44,090 bases of DNA, taken from assembly GCA_964484675.1 (NCBI GenBank), contig CAZAFC010000009.1, positions 1 to 44,090 on the forward strand. Reading direction: 5' to 3'. The notes under the pieces are model-generated. The model was not told the DNA's origin, made no database searches, and worked only from the letters and a program-made list of their open reading frames with translations. The DNA is from CAZAFC01 sp964484675. GTDB lineage: Bacteria > Patescibacteriota > Saccharimonadia > Saccharimonadales > UBA4665. Made by a program: the position numbers and the translations under genes. Each line of letters begins with the position of its first letter. Position 1 is the stretch's first letter. Of this stretch, positions 32,022 to 39,110 are shown piece after piece.

Positions 32022-32450
32022 TTAGGCTTCGACTTCGACGCCCATGCTGCGGGCGGTGCCGGCGACCATTTTCTTGACGGCCTCAATATCGTCGGTGTTC
32101 ATGTCGCGAGCTTTATCTTCGGCGATCTTTTGGAGGCTGGCTTGGCTGAGCTTCTTCTCGATCTTCTCAGAGTTAGGCTTGCCAGAACCCTTTTTGATGC
32201 CGAGCTCGGCACGGATGCGATCGTCGGTCGGCGCGCCAACCACGTAAAAGCTCATCGTGCGGTCGTCGTACACGGTGATGTGCGCCGTGATGGTTGCGCC
32301 CTGCATGTCTTTGGTCTGGTCGTTGAACGGGTTGATGAAGTCCATCATGTTCACGCCGTACTGGCCAAGCGTGCTACCGACGGGCGGCGCGGCGCTGGCG
32401 CGGCCGGCCGGGATTTTCATTTTAAGATTTGCTTTAACTGCTTTTGCCAT
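32022..32450 (-). CDS. rplK: 50S ribosomal protein L11
   Basis: A 142-aa protein that binds the GTPase-associated region of 23S rRNA. It has the family start KAVKANLKMKIPAGRASAAPPVG with the proline-rich thiostrepton-region helix, GQYGVNMMDFINPFNDQT, and the C-terminal rRNA-binding domain ending ARSMGVEVEA. I chose MAKAVK at 32450, matching the family start; longer frames run into the promoter. It lies between alr and two accessory genes, still on the same strand and in the same order as in the classical secE-nusG-rplK-rplA cluster. Confidence 0.97.
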   Translation of the reverse strand: MAKAVKANLKMKIPAGRASAAPPVGSTLGQYGVNMMDFINPFNDQTKDMQGATITAHITVYDDRTMSFYVVGAPTDDRIRAELGIKKGSGKPNSEKIEKKLSQASLQKIAEDKARDMNTDDIEAVKKMVAGTARSMGVEVEA

Positions 32451-32517
32451 CTGTTGTTCCTTATAAGTACACCTGCGCCCTGTGAGAAGCGAGCGCTGTT
32501 GCGTGCGTAACGAAGGT

Positions 32518-32546
32518 ATTATAGCGGTTTTGGCGGCCAAAGTCTA
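32518..32546 (-). promoter_or_regulatory. Promoter of rplK
   Basis: TAGACT (-35, 32546-32541) and TATAAT (-10, 32523-32518) are 17 bp apart on the minus strand, giving a leader of about 60 nt. The layout matches the rplJ promoter. Confidence 0.8.
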
Positions 32547-32635
32547 GCACGGGCATATATCGCTGCCGCAAAGTACATCTGTTGCTGAACTTGATGCGAG
32601 CGATTACGGTTGATGCCTGCCTGAGCGCTTCCGTT

Positions 32636-32687
32636 TTGACGTGACACGGATCATATTATATAATAAGCATTGCTTCTAGCCCAGAAG
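32636..32687 (+). promoter_or_regulatory. Promoter and leader hairpin of the 32722 gene
   Basis: TTGACG (32636-32641) and TATAAT (32659-32664) are 17 bp apart, close to consensus. A hairpin CTTCT-AGCCC-AGAAG (32673-32687) starts about 8 nt after the -10 box. GGAGG then lies just before the ATG. The order box-hairpin-ribosome site is that of the island genes. Confidence 0.7.
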
Positions 32688-32721
32688 TGAAGTACCCAGG
32701 CCCTTCAACATGGAGGCTACT

Positions 32722-33279
32722 ATGCTTGACCCCACAAGCGCACGATCTCCCCGCGAGGAAAACGCCATCAAGTTGCTCAACGACTTGATGAGCCACCTCG
32801 GCCCGGAGGATCAAGGCAAGTTCGAGGCCGCCGTGAACCTGCTCGTTCAGGACGCTACCGCACGAGACGCCGACAACCACATCGAGGTGATCGAATTCTC
32901 GCTTGCCGTGAGGCTATGGCAGCAGCAGCACCTCGAGGCGCTACGGGAGGGTTTGCTCGCCGTCGGAAGCGACAAGGTGGTTACTCCGCTGAAAGCGCTT
33001 ATGGCTTTCGCGAGTTCGGCTTTTCCGCGTCTCGCTCTCCAGGTCCACACCGTCGATGGCTCTGAAGCTGAGCAGTTGGACGCGCTCCGCCGAGCTGCGC
33101 TCGAAGTGCTTGAGGTGTACCATCAGGGTGAGACCTACGTCGAGGAGGCCCTGACGGCAGCCAGGCAGAACAAGCCGGGTCACGAGGCGATGCACGAGGC
33201 GGTAGGCGCGCTCACGAAGATTCTGACGAACGAAGCTGACGCGCCGCAGAGCGAGGCCCCGAGCGAGCCACAGGGCTAA
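32722..33279 (+). CDS. Helical protein of unknown function
   Basis: A 185-aa soluble, almost entirely helical protein that I do not recognise. Charged amphipathic helices cover residues 10-45 (EENAIKLLNDLMSHLGPEDQ) and 48-90, including FSLAVRLWQQQHLEALREG. The region 95-165 holds LKALMAFASSAF and ALEVLEVYHQGETYVEEAL, and the C-terminus is an acidic Ser/Pro/Glu tail. No Cys, membrane segment or catalytic motif. I chose the ATG at 32722, preceded by GGAGG at 5 nt; the ATG four codons earlier overlaps that site. Codon choice is more C/G-ending than in adjoining rplK and nusG. A long post-stop hairpin follows. It probably belongs with the next gene, 180 nt downstream, in the same accessory class. 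Confidence 0.68.
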   Translation: MLDPTSARSPREENAIKLLNDLMSHLGPEDQGKFEAAVNLLVQDATARDADNHIEVIEFSLAVRLWQQQHLEALREGLLAVGSDKVVTPLKALMAFASSAFPRLALQVHTVDGSEAEQLDALRRAALEVLEVYHQGETYVEEALTAARQNKPGHEAMHEAVGALTKILTNEADAPQSEAPSEPQG

Positions 33280-33285
33280 AGCGCC

Positions 33286-33330
33286 GCGGGGCGTGGGCTT
33301 GGTCGCAACATGCGATCACCCACGCTCCGC
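33286..33330 (+). terminator. Two-level GC-rich hairpin after the 32722 gene
   Basis: A 12-bp outer stem with one G-T pair (GCGGGGCGTGGG at 33286-33297 with CCCACGCTCCGC at 33319-33330) encloses a second 7-bp stem, GGTCGCA/TGCGATC. It begins 6 nt after the stop. No T-run follows. Confidence 0.55.
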
Positions 33331-33459
33331 AAAGATTCCGATGTTTGTGCAGGCTTGCGATTGTCCTGGTGCAGTGTCTGGATATTTGCACGCAGCTCTT
33401 GATTATTATATGTTATTTCCGAGACAACGGTCTCAACAATCGAGTGAGGGAGAGAACGC

Positions 33460-33978
33460 ATGGCGTTCATTCGTGTCTTCGATGTGACGAGGCGACTGGC
33501 GCGTGACACGCGGCGGACGCACCTTAAGCTGGATACGATGCACGTATTTGATGCGCGTGTGGAGATCGGCCCGGACGACGTTTTGCGCCTGCTGGCGCAG
33601 ATCAGCAAGTCGCTTTCGTGGGCTCAGAACGAGATTCCCGGCGCTGGCGGCTTCGACCCTGAAGGCCGGGCCGAGTATTTCACAGTTTCCGTGAATGGCA
33701 TTCCGCGGCGGTTTCAGCTAGCGCGTCTGTGCCTGAGTTCTACTGGCTATGTAATCGATGTTTTGGCGCGCGACAGTGGTTCCAAGGCTAAGATTCCGAT
33801 ATACAGAACCTTGGGCGTGAAGTGCAAAGCAACTGACCACATTTCGCTCAGCGTGCACTTCACCTACACCGAGGGCTGTGGCATTTTTGCCACACAGCAA
33901 GTGGCCCTGAAGCGCTTCACTCTGGAGTCCGAGGACTTTGAGTGCGACTGCCGCGAAGCACTGTATCTGCTCGGCTGA
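33460..33978 (+). CDS. Unknown alpha/beta protein
   Basis: A 172-aa soluble protein with no recognised family. Its first 50 residues contain a basic segment (VTRRLARDTRRTHLKLD) and a helix EIGPDDVLRLLAQISKSLSW. The rest is beta-rich (AEYFTVSVNGIPRRFQLARLCL, GYVIDVLARD, HISLSVHFTYTEGCGIF) and ends with a short Cys-containing tail (ECDCREALYLLG). Five cysteines in a small protein raise the possibility of metal binding, but the spacing fits no standard motif. The ATG is preceded by GAGGGAGAG. Upstream, a hairpin GAGAC-AACG-GTCTC (33421-33434) is in the leader. The post-stop GC-rich hairpin and C/G-ending codons place it in the accessory class. Confidence 0.66.
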   Translation: MAFIRVFDVTRRLARDTRRTHLKLDTMHVFDARVEIGPDDVLRLLAQISKSLSWAQNEIPGAGGFDPEGRAEYFTVSVNGIPRRFQLARLCLSSTGYVIDVLARDSGSKAKIPIYRTLGVKCKATDHISLSVHFTYTEGCGIFATQQVALKRFTLESEDFECDCREALYLLG

Positions 33979-34001
33979 GGCTGTGCATTACTTGTTCTCT
34001 C

Positions 34002-34034
34002 GGGGCGGAAGCGAGCACGTTCTGCTTCCGCCCC
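34002..34034 (+). terminator. GC-rich hairpin after the 33460 gene
   Basis: A perfect 11-bp stem (GGGGCGGAAGC at 34002-34012 with GCTTCCGCCCC at 34024-34034) has an 11-nt loop and lies 23 nt after the stop. A classic T-rich terminator follows at 34126. Confidence 0.6.
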
Positions 34035-34125
34035 TCGATTTGCATCAACGGCTGAGTTCGTATGCTTTCAGGCGTGCGAACGATCGCGTGCCGTTCTGAC
34101 GAGCCTACGCGCAAGGCGAAATGTA

Positions 34126-34160
34126 CCAAAAACACCGCTGATTTTGCGCGGTGTTTTTGG
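34126..34160. terminator. Bidirectional terminator between accessory pair and nusG
   Basis: A 13-bp stem (CCAAAAACACCGC at 34126-34138 with GCGGTGTTTTTGG at 34148-34160) is followed on the + strand by a run of eight T. It separates the + strand accessory genes from convergent nusG. Confidence 0.9.
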
Positions 34161-34227
34161 CTTTTTTTTGCGGTACGGGAGTCACTCTTTTGGCAATGTC
34201 GCCGAGTGCACAATGCTGCGCGCGTGA

Positions 34228-34770
34228 CTACACGCGCTTGACTTGTAGGCTGTCGAGTTCGATCGGTGTTTCGCGGCCGAACATGTTGACGAGTACTTTG
34301 AGCTTGCCTTTGGCGGAGTCAATTTCGTTGATGGCACCGTCGAAGCCCTTGAACGGCCCGTCGACGATGTTCACTACTTCTCCGAGCTTGTAGTCGATCT
34401 TGTGCTTTGGCTGCTCAAGACCCATGCGCTTCTGGATTTTCTCGACCTCGTCGGCGCCGATGGGTGTCGGCTCGGTGCCGCTGCCCACGAAGCCGGTCAC
34501 GCTCGGCGTGTTGCGCACGATGTACCAGGCGTCTTCGCTCATTTTCATTTCGACGAGCACGTAGCCCTGGAAAATGCGCTTTTCGACCACGCGGCGCTTG
34601 CCGTTTTTGATCTCAATCATCTTTTCTTTGGGCACGAGCGCCTGGAAAATCTTGTCTTTCATGTCGAGGCTGTCCGCGCGTTGGCGGATGCTCTCGGCGA
34701 CTTTTTCTTCGTAGCCGCTGTACGTGTGGATGGCGTACCACTGTTTGGTTGTGTCGTAGCGTTTGCTCAT
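34228..34770 (-). CDS. nusG: Transcription termination/antitermination protein NusG
   Basis: A 180-aa two-domain elongation factor. The NGN domain binds RNA polymerase: QWYAIHTYSGYEEKVAESI (about 9-27), VFQGYVLVEM-type strand as IFQGYVLVEMKMSEDAWYIV, and TPSVTGFVGSGTEPTPI. The KOW domain has YKLGEVVNIVDGPFKGFDGAI and the end VNMFGRETPIELDSLQVKRV. Length and domains are standard. The ATG at 34770 lies 1 nt after the secE stop, so the pair is translationally coupled, as in most bacteria. Confidence 0.97.
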   Translation of the reverse strand: MSKRYDTTKQWYAIHTYSGYEEKVAESIRQRADSLDMKDKIFQALVPKEKMIEIKNGKRRVVEKRIFQGYVLVEMKMSEDAWYIVRNTPSVTGFVGSGTEPTPIGADEVEKIQKRMGLEQPKHKIDYKLGEVVNIVDGPFKGFDGAINEIDSAKGKLKVLVNMFGRETPIELDSLQVKRV

Positions 34771-34771
34771 A

Positions 34772-35158
34772 TTATTTGAGTAGAACCTGTTTAAATACTT
34801 TATCGAGTCCGTAGTCAACGAGGGCGATCACGAGGCCGAACACTGTCGCGAAAAGAATAACGGCGAGCGTGAGGCGGCGCGATTCGCGGCCGTTTGGCCA
34901 CGTGACTTGGCGGAGTTCTTTCCAGCTGTTGCGGAAATAGCGCGGCACCAGCACGAGCCCAAGGATGTGCAGCGGCTTGGTGCGGCCAGCGCGAGCGAGT
35001 CCGCGGCCGACGGGTCGGAGCGGCTTAGTAGCTGCGCGAGCGACGCGGCGCTTGCGGCTCGGCTTGCTGGCTGACTCACCTGCTTTTTCGGCGATGTCGC
35101 GCACCGTTTCGACTTTGCGCACACGCCTCGGTGGTTTATTCTGTTCTGCTTCGGCCAC
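34772..35158 (-). CDS. secE: Preprotein translocase subunit SecE with basic extension
   Basis: A 128-aa single-helix subunit of the SecYEG channel. The conserved part is the C-terminal RNSWKELRQVTWPNGRESRR amphipathic region followed by the membrane helix LTLAVILFATVFGLVIALV (about 95-113). Residues 1-65 are an Arg/Lys/Ala-rich extension (KPSRKRRVARAATKPLRPVGRG) not present in the shortest SecE proteins. It is probably cytosolic. The start is a GTG with GGGAGG upstream. Its leader contains a terminator-like hairpin. Confidence 0.93.
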   Translation of the reverse strand: MAEAEQNKPPRRVRKVETVRDIAEKAGESASKPSRKRRVARAATKPLRPVGRGLARAGRTKPLHILGLVLVPRYFRNSWKELRQVTWPNGRESRRLTLAVILFATVFGLVIALVDYGLDKVFKQVLLK

Positions 35159-35178
35159 GTGGCCCTCCCTAACGTACT

Positions 35179-35203
35179 AAAAAAGCCTACATCTATGGTA
35201 GGC
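35179..35203 (-). terminator. Attenuator-like hairpin in the secE leader
   Basis: Read on the minus strand, GCCTAC (35203-35198) pairs with GTAGGC (35190-35185) and is followed by TTTTTT. It lies between the secE promoter and the secE start codon, about 20 nt before the GTG, so it would stop transcription within the leader of secE-nusG. No competing antiterminator stem was worked out. Confidence 0.65.
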
Positions 35204-35214
35204 CGAACACGTCA

Positions 35215-35243
35215 AGCATAGCGCAGCCTGCCGCGATTGTCAA
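35215..35243 (-). promoter_or_regulatory. Promoter of secE-nusG
   Basis: TTGACA (-35, 35243-35238) and TATGCT (-10, 35220-35215) are exactly 17 bp apart on the minus strand. The start near 35208 is only a few bases before the attenuator-like hairpin. Confidence 0.75.
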
Positions 35244-35302
35244 TGAGATGCGCAGTATTTTACATACTTGGCCCGGCTAGTACCTTATTGTATAGTATGG
35301 GC

Positions 35303-36808
35303 ATGACGATTATGCTTTGGCTGCTGGCCGGCTCGGCACTGCTCGAGCTGGCGCTGCATGTGGTGCCGGGGCTGTGGCGAGCACGTGTGCCTGGCGCGGT
35401 GCTTTTGGTGGTGATGACAGCTGTGGCGAGCCTTGGATTGCTTGTGGTGCGGCCAAGTTTGACGACGCTCCTGCTGTTGCTTGTAAGCGGCTATCGGGTG
35501 TTCAATGACGTACGAATTATTAAGGCGCGGATGCACGAGCGCTATTTGCGGCGGGCAACGCGCCGCACGAGTATGATGCTGATTGGTATGCAGACTGTGA
35601 TCGGGCTCGCTTTTTGGGGCGTCGCGCACCTGGGCAAGCATTATTCGGCGGTCTGGACTGTGCTGGCTGGCGCGCAGCTGCTGATCGCGATCATGTTGCT
35701 GGCGTCGCTGGTGCGCCGATTGCGTCATACGCATCCGAGCGAGTCGGCGACGTATTATAGTGACCATGAACTGCCGAGCATTACGATTGCGATTCCGGCG
35801 CGCAACGAAACCGAGGATCTCGATGCGTGCCTGCGCTCGATTATTGCCAATGATTATCCGAAATTTGAGGTCATCGTGCTCGACGATTGCTCGCAGAATA
35901 AACGGACACCGGAAATTATCCGCAGCTTTGCGCATGATGGCGTGCGATTTGTGCAGGGCGACCCGCCGCATGGTGCCTGGCTGCCGAAAAATCAGGCGTA
36001 CGATAAGCTGTCGCACGAGGCGAGCGGCGAGGCGATTCTCTTCTGCGGCGTGGATGTGCGATTTGAGCAAGACACGATTCGCCGGCTGGTGACTACAATG
36101 ATCACGCGGCGCAAAAATATGCTGAGCGTGCTGCCGCAGCGTGCGAATGGGCCTGGGCCGCGTGGCGCGCTGATTCAGGCGATGCGTTACTGGTGGGAAC
36201 TGGTGCCGCCGCGGCGCATGTTTGCTCGTCCGCCGGTGATGAGTAGCTGCTGGTTGATTTCAACGGAGATTTTGCAGCGGCTCGGTGGATTCGATGCTGT
36301 GCAGCGGTCGATTTCGCCCGAGGCGTACTTCGCTCGCCAGCTGATCGCCACCGACGCATATAGTTTTGTGCGGAGCAATCAGCTGCTTGGCGTGACGTCG
36401 CTCAAAAGCATGGCCGATCAGCGCGCCACGGCCGTGCGCACGCGCTACCCGCAGCTGCATCGCCGGCCCGAGCAGGTGTTGCTGACGTCGTGGCTCGAGG
36501 CGTTCTTTTTGCTGCTGCCCTTCGTACTCGCGACACTCGGCGGGCGCTGGCACATTGGTACGCCGGCTCAGCTGCTGGCTGGTGCTAGCGCCGTGCTACT
36601 CATTATTATATATACGCTCGTGGGATTGACGACGGCGCTTACCACGTGGTGGTCGAGCGTGCTTGCCTTTCCGCTGGCCGCCCTGATCGACCTCTGGCTG
36701 CTGCACTACTCCATGTGGCGATATGAGTTTTCGACTGTCGAGTGGAAGGACCGAAACGTGTGCATCCCGGTGATGCATGTGGTGCCGCACTTGCCCGGTG
36801 CGATTTGA
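35303..36808 (+). CDS. Membrane-bound GT2-family glycosyltransferase
   Basis: A 501-aa protein. Three N-terminal hydrophobic helices (about 3-65) and one or two more near 95-140 precede a cytosolic GT-A domain. That domain has SITIAIPARNETEDL (about 155-169), EVIVLDDCSQN with the first Asp pair, and the acceptor-side FCGVDVRFEQDT. About three further helices follow from residue 395 (FFLLLPFVLATLGG, LLAGASAVLLIIIYTLVGL). The layout resembles processive or polyprenol-linked GT2 enzymes. Product unknown. I chose the second in-frame ATG (35303) because a TATAGT box (35291-35296) ends 6 nt before it; the ATG at 35297 directly abuts the box. Confidence 0.85.
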   Translation: MTIMLWLLAGSALLELALHVVPGLWRARVPGAVLLVVMTAVASLGLLVVRPSLTTLLLLLVSGYRVFNDVRIIKARMHERYLRRATRRTSMMLIGMQTVIGLAFWGVAHLGKHYSAVWTVLAGAQLLIAIMLLASLVRRLRHTHPSESATYYSDHELPSITIAIPARNETEDLDACLRSIIANDYPKFEVIVLDDCSQNKRTPEIIRSFAHDGVRFVQGDPPHGAWLPKNQAYDKLSHEASGEAILFCGVDVRFEQDTIRRLVTTMITRRKNMLSVLPQRANGPGPRGALIQAMRYWWELVPPRRMFARPPVMSSCWLISTEILQRLGGFDAVQRSISPEAYFARQLIATDAYSFVRSNQLLGVTSLKSMADQRATAVRTRYPQLHRRPEQVLLTSWLEAFFLLLPFVLATLGGRWHIGTPAQLLAGASAVLLIIIYTLVGLTTALTTWWSSVLAFPLAALIDLWLLHYSMWRYEFSTVEWKDRNVCIPVMHVVPHLPGAI

Positions 36809-36836
36809 TGCATCAGCTGTTTTTTGGGTGAGGGCT

Positions 36837-36879
36837 GTCCGCGCGGCAGTTCGATATGAACAAATTTCGCCGCGCGGAC
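36837..36879 (-). terminator. Two-level GC-rich hairpin after the GxGD protease gene
   Basis: An 11-bp outer stem (GTCCGCGCGGC at 36837-36847 with GCCGCGCGGAC at 36869-36879) encloses an inner GTTC-GATAT-GAAC. On the minus strand it lies 21 nt after the stop of the 36901 gene. No T-run follows, as for the other post-stop hairpins. Confidence 0.55.
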
Positions 36880-36900
36880 GCCTACCTCATCCGTCGATAG

Positions 36901-37893
36901 TTATGCCTGCTCGATAGCCGGCTGGGTGGTCGCTTTCGGAGTGATGGGCTCATGGTGCCTGAGGGGCAGCTTGAGCTCTTCGGTCACGCCGGCGCGCCAC
37001 GCCGCGAACTGCACGAGGAGCCAGATGCACGGCACCAAGTAGATCGTCGCTGGCTGGTCAATCTTGAAGATCAGCGCAGCAGCAAGGCCGAGCGTCATGG
37101 CCAGCACGAATCCGCAGTACGCGGCCCACTTGATTCGCGGCACATTCGTTCTCTGTGCGACGCGGCCCGCCGAAACGGCCATGATACACCCCAGAAGGAT
37201 GTCGCCCGTGCCGATCAGCGCGGCTGCGTCATGCTGCAGGTCGACTACCATGTGGCCGAGGTTCTCCGGGATGATGAAGGCCATGCCAGCCAGGCCGGTG
37301 GGCTTGGATGCGACGCGCTCCACTCTCTGCTGCATGGCTCCAGTGGCGTAGACCTGCACCGCATCGTACAGCACAGCCCCAATGAGCAGAATGATGCTGA
37401 GCCGAGTGAACGACACGCGCGGCTGAGTCGTCACGCCATACATGAAGACGAGTGTCAACGTGCAGATGTCGTTCGTGATCCAGCTTTGCGAGACAATCGT
37501 GACCACGATCAGCGCCACCACCGAGAGGTTGACGAGTCGCCTGCGCCACCGACTGAGGCGCGCGGTGATCTGGAATCCCACCAGTACGAACGGCATGACC
37601 AGCACGAGCAAGATGTACTGCCGAGCCGCGTGCGGTACGATTGCCACCACCCACGACAGCCATTGCGGGTGATTGAGCACCATCAGCGAGATGGTCATCG
37701 ACAGCACCAGGCAAAGGCCAAAGGCGATTGCCTGCCCGACCTTCTTGATGCCCGTGATGTCGCTTTCTTGGTGCGAAGCCGCCTTCACCGTGCTGGGCTT
37801 GCGCCGGAGCGCGAAGTTGGTGGTCAGCACGATCAGGGCGAGTGGAATGAGTACCATCAGGATCTCGATGGTCCACGGCCAGAGTTGTTTCAT
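36901..37893 (-). CDS. Presenilin/signal-peptide-peptidase-like GxGD intramembrane protease
   Basis: A 330-aa protein with about nine hydrophobic helices. Three family A22 signatures occur in the right order. VLYDAV holds the Tyr-Asp pair (Y176, D177) in a helix. ALIGTGDILLG holds the GxGD motif (228-231, catalytic D231) in the next helix. QPATIYLVP (280-288) corresponds to the PAL loop, here PAT. Family enzymes cut single-pass membrane proteins or leftover signal peptides inside the membrane. The gap between the two catalytic helices includes an amphipathic loop with ERVASKPTG. The ATG at 37893 is chosen over upstream codons that are not protein-like. A leader hairpin CTTG-TCC-CAAG and a post-stop hairpin flank it. 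Its substrate is unknown. Confidence 0.78.
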   Translation of the reverse strand: MKQLWPWTIEILMVLIPLALIVLTTNFALRRKPSTVKAASHQESDITGIKKVGQAIAFGLCLVLSMTISLMVLNHPQWLSWVVAIVPHAARQYILLVLVMPFVLVGFQITARLSRWRRRLVNLSVVALIVVTIVSQSWITNDICTLTLVFMYGVTTQPRVSFTRLSIILLIGAVLYDAVQVYATGAMQQRVERVASKPTGLAGMAFIIPENLGHMVVDLQHDAAALIGTGDILLGCIMAVSAGRVAQRTNVPRIKWAAYCGFVLAMTLGLAAALIFKIDQPATIYLVPCIWLLVQFAAWRAGVTEELKLPLRHHEPITPKATTQPAIEQA

Positions 37894-37974
37894 CTGCGTC
37901 CGATCTCTATCTTGGGACAAGGACCGACGTATCGTAGCAGCTGCGGCCGGTGCGTGCAAGCGATGCTCGCTACA

Positions 37975-39096
37975 TCACGCGAGGTTCGGGATAAAAATAG
38001 AAAACGTCGAGCCTTTGTTGAGTCGGCTTTCCATGCTGATTTCGGCGTGCAGGAGCCGCGACAGCTTGAGCGTGACATACAGGCCAAGGCCGGTGCCGCT
38101 GTTTTTCCGCGTGCGGTAATCTTCGGAGCGGAAAAACTTGTCGAAGACTTTTTCCTGGTCGCTTTTGCTGATGCCAATCCCGGTATCTTTGACCTGAAAC
38201 AGCACCCCGGTGTCGCGCGCTTCGGCTGAAATGACGATGCCACCCTTCTCTGTGTATTTGATGGCGTTGGTGATAAAATTCTGCAAAATCTCGCGCACAT
38301 ACAGCTCGCCTGATTTGAGCGATGACAGCTTCTCGGGCACGTGCGCGGCGAGAGTGAGCTGCTTGGCTTGCGCGTCCGGCAAATACGTTTTGACGAGTCC
38401 CTGCACGAACTCTGCGACGTCGATGGGCGCAATTTCCACGGCGAGCTTGCCCCGCTCGGCGCGCGACAATGTAGCGAGATCGTTCGTCATCGACGCCAAA
38501 AACAGCACTTGCTCGTGCGCTTCCTTGAGCGCGGCACTCACCTGCTCTTGCGTGGCTGGGGGCGCGGTCATTTTACTGACAATAAACTGCGCGTTGCTGA
38601 TGTTGCCCTCGGCCACCGCAATTGGCGTGCGCAGCTCGTGGCTGACAACGCTGATAAACTCGTCGCGCTCTTCTTCGAGCGATTTTTCGCGGGTAATATC
38701 GCGCAGCAAAATCACAAATCCGCGCTGGCCCCGCTGGCCGTAGCCCAGGTGCACCGGCGCGATACTCAGGTAAAGATTGATACGGCTGCCGTCGTTATAT
38801 TGCAGCAGCAGATCGCGCGTGGTCGTCGAGGTTTCGCTGGCCAGCACCAGGCGCTCGATGTCGATCGGCTGATTGTTATGATCGATAGGCTTGAGCACCT
38901 CGCCAAGCCGATGATCGCGCAGTGAGCTATTTACATCGAGAATGTTGAGCGCCGCGCCGTTGCTCAACACTACTTTCATGCGCTGGTCCACGGCCAGTAC
39001 GCCGTCGGCCATACTGTTCACCAGGCTGTTCAGCTGCTCATGCTCGAGAGTTGGACGGTGTTTGCGGCGGCGTAGAAGCGGAAGTGGTGAAGCCAT
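37975..39096 (-). CDS. Cytosolic PAS-domain sensor histidine kinase
   Basis: A 373-aa kinase without membrane helices. A PAS domain (about 20-135) carries LNSLVNSMADGVLAVDQRMK at its start and GFVILLRDITREK at its end. HisKA has FISVVSHELRTP (phospho-acceptor H153). The HATPase domain has the N-box ILQNFITNAIKYTEKGG, G1 VKDTGIGIS, F-box VFDKFFRSED and G2 GTGLGLYVTLKL. The intact catalytic boxes predict an active kinase sensing a cytosolic signal. No response regulator is adjacent, so its partner lies elsewhere. A CATAAT box ends 6 nt before the ATG, with GGAG in the spacer. It is the first of the minus-strand genes here that use the housekeeping start style. Confidence 0.93.
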   Translation of the reverse strand: MASPLPLLRRRKHRPTLEHEQLNSLVNSMADGVLAVDQRMKVVLSNGAALNILDVNSSLRDHRLGEVLKPIDHNNQPIDIERLVLASETSTTTRDLLLQYNDGSRINLYLSIAPVHLGYGQRGQRGFVILLRDITREKSLEEERDEFISVVSHELRTPIAVAEGNISNAQFIVSKMTAPPATQEQVSAALKEAHEQVLFLASMTNDLATLSRAERGKLAVEIAPIDVAEFVQGLVKTYLPDAQAKQLTLAAHVPEKLSSLKSGELYVREILQNFITNAIKYTEKGGIVISAEARDTGVLFQVKDTGIGISKSDQEKVFDKFFRSEDYRTRKNSGTGLGLYVTLKLSRLLHAEISMESRLNKGSTFSIFIPNLA

Positions 39097-39110
39097 GGCT
39101 CCATTATGCC

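Noticed and set aside
36952..38229. A 425-residue open frame on the + strand
   Set aside because: It is antisense to the GxGD protease and the histidine kinase, both with clear motifs; its Arg/His/Asp-rich translation is a shadow.
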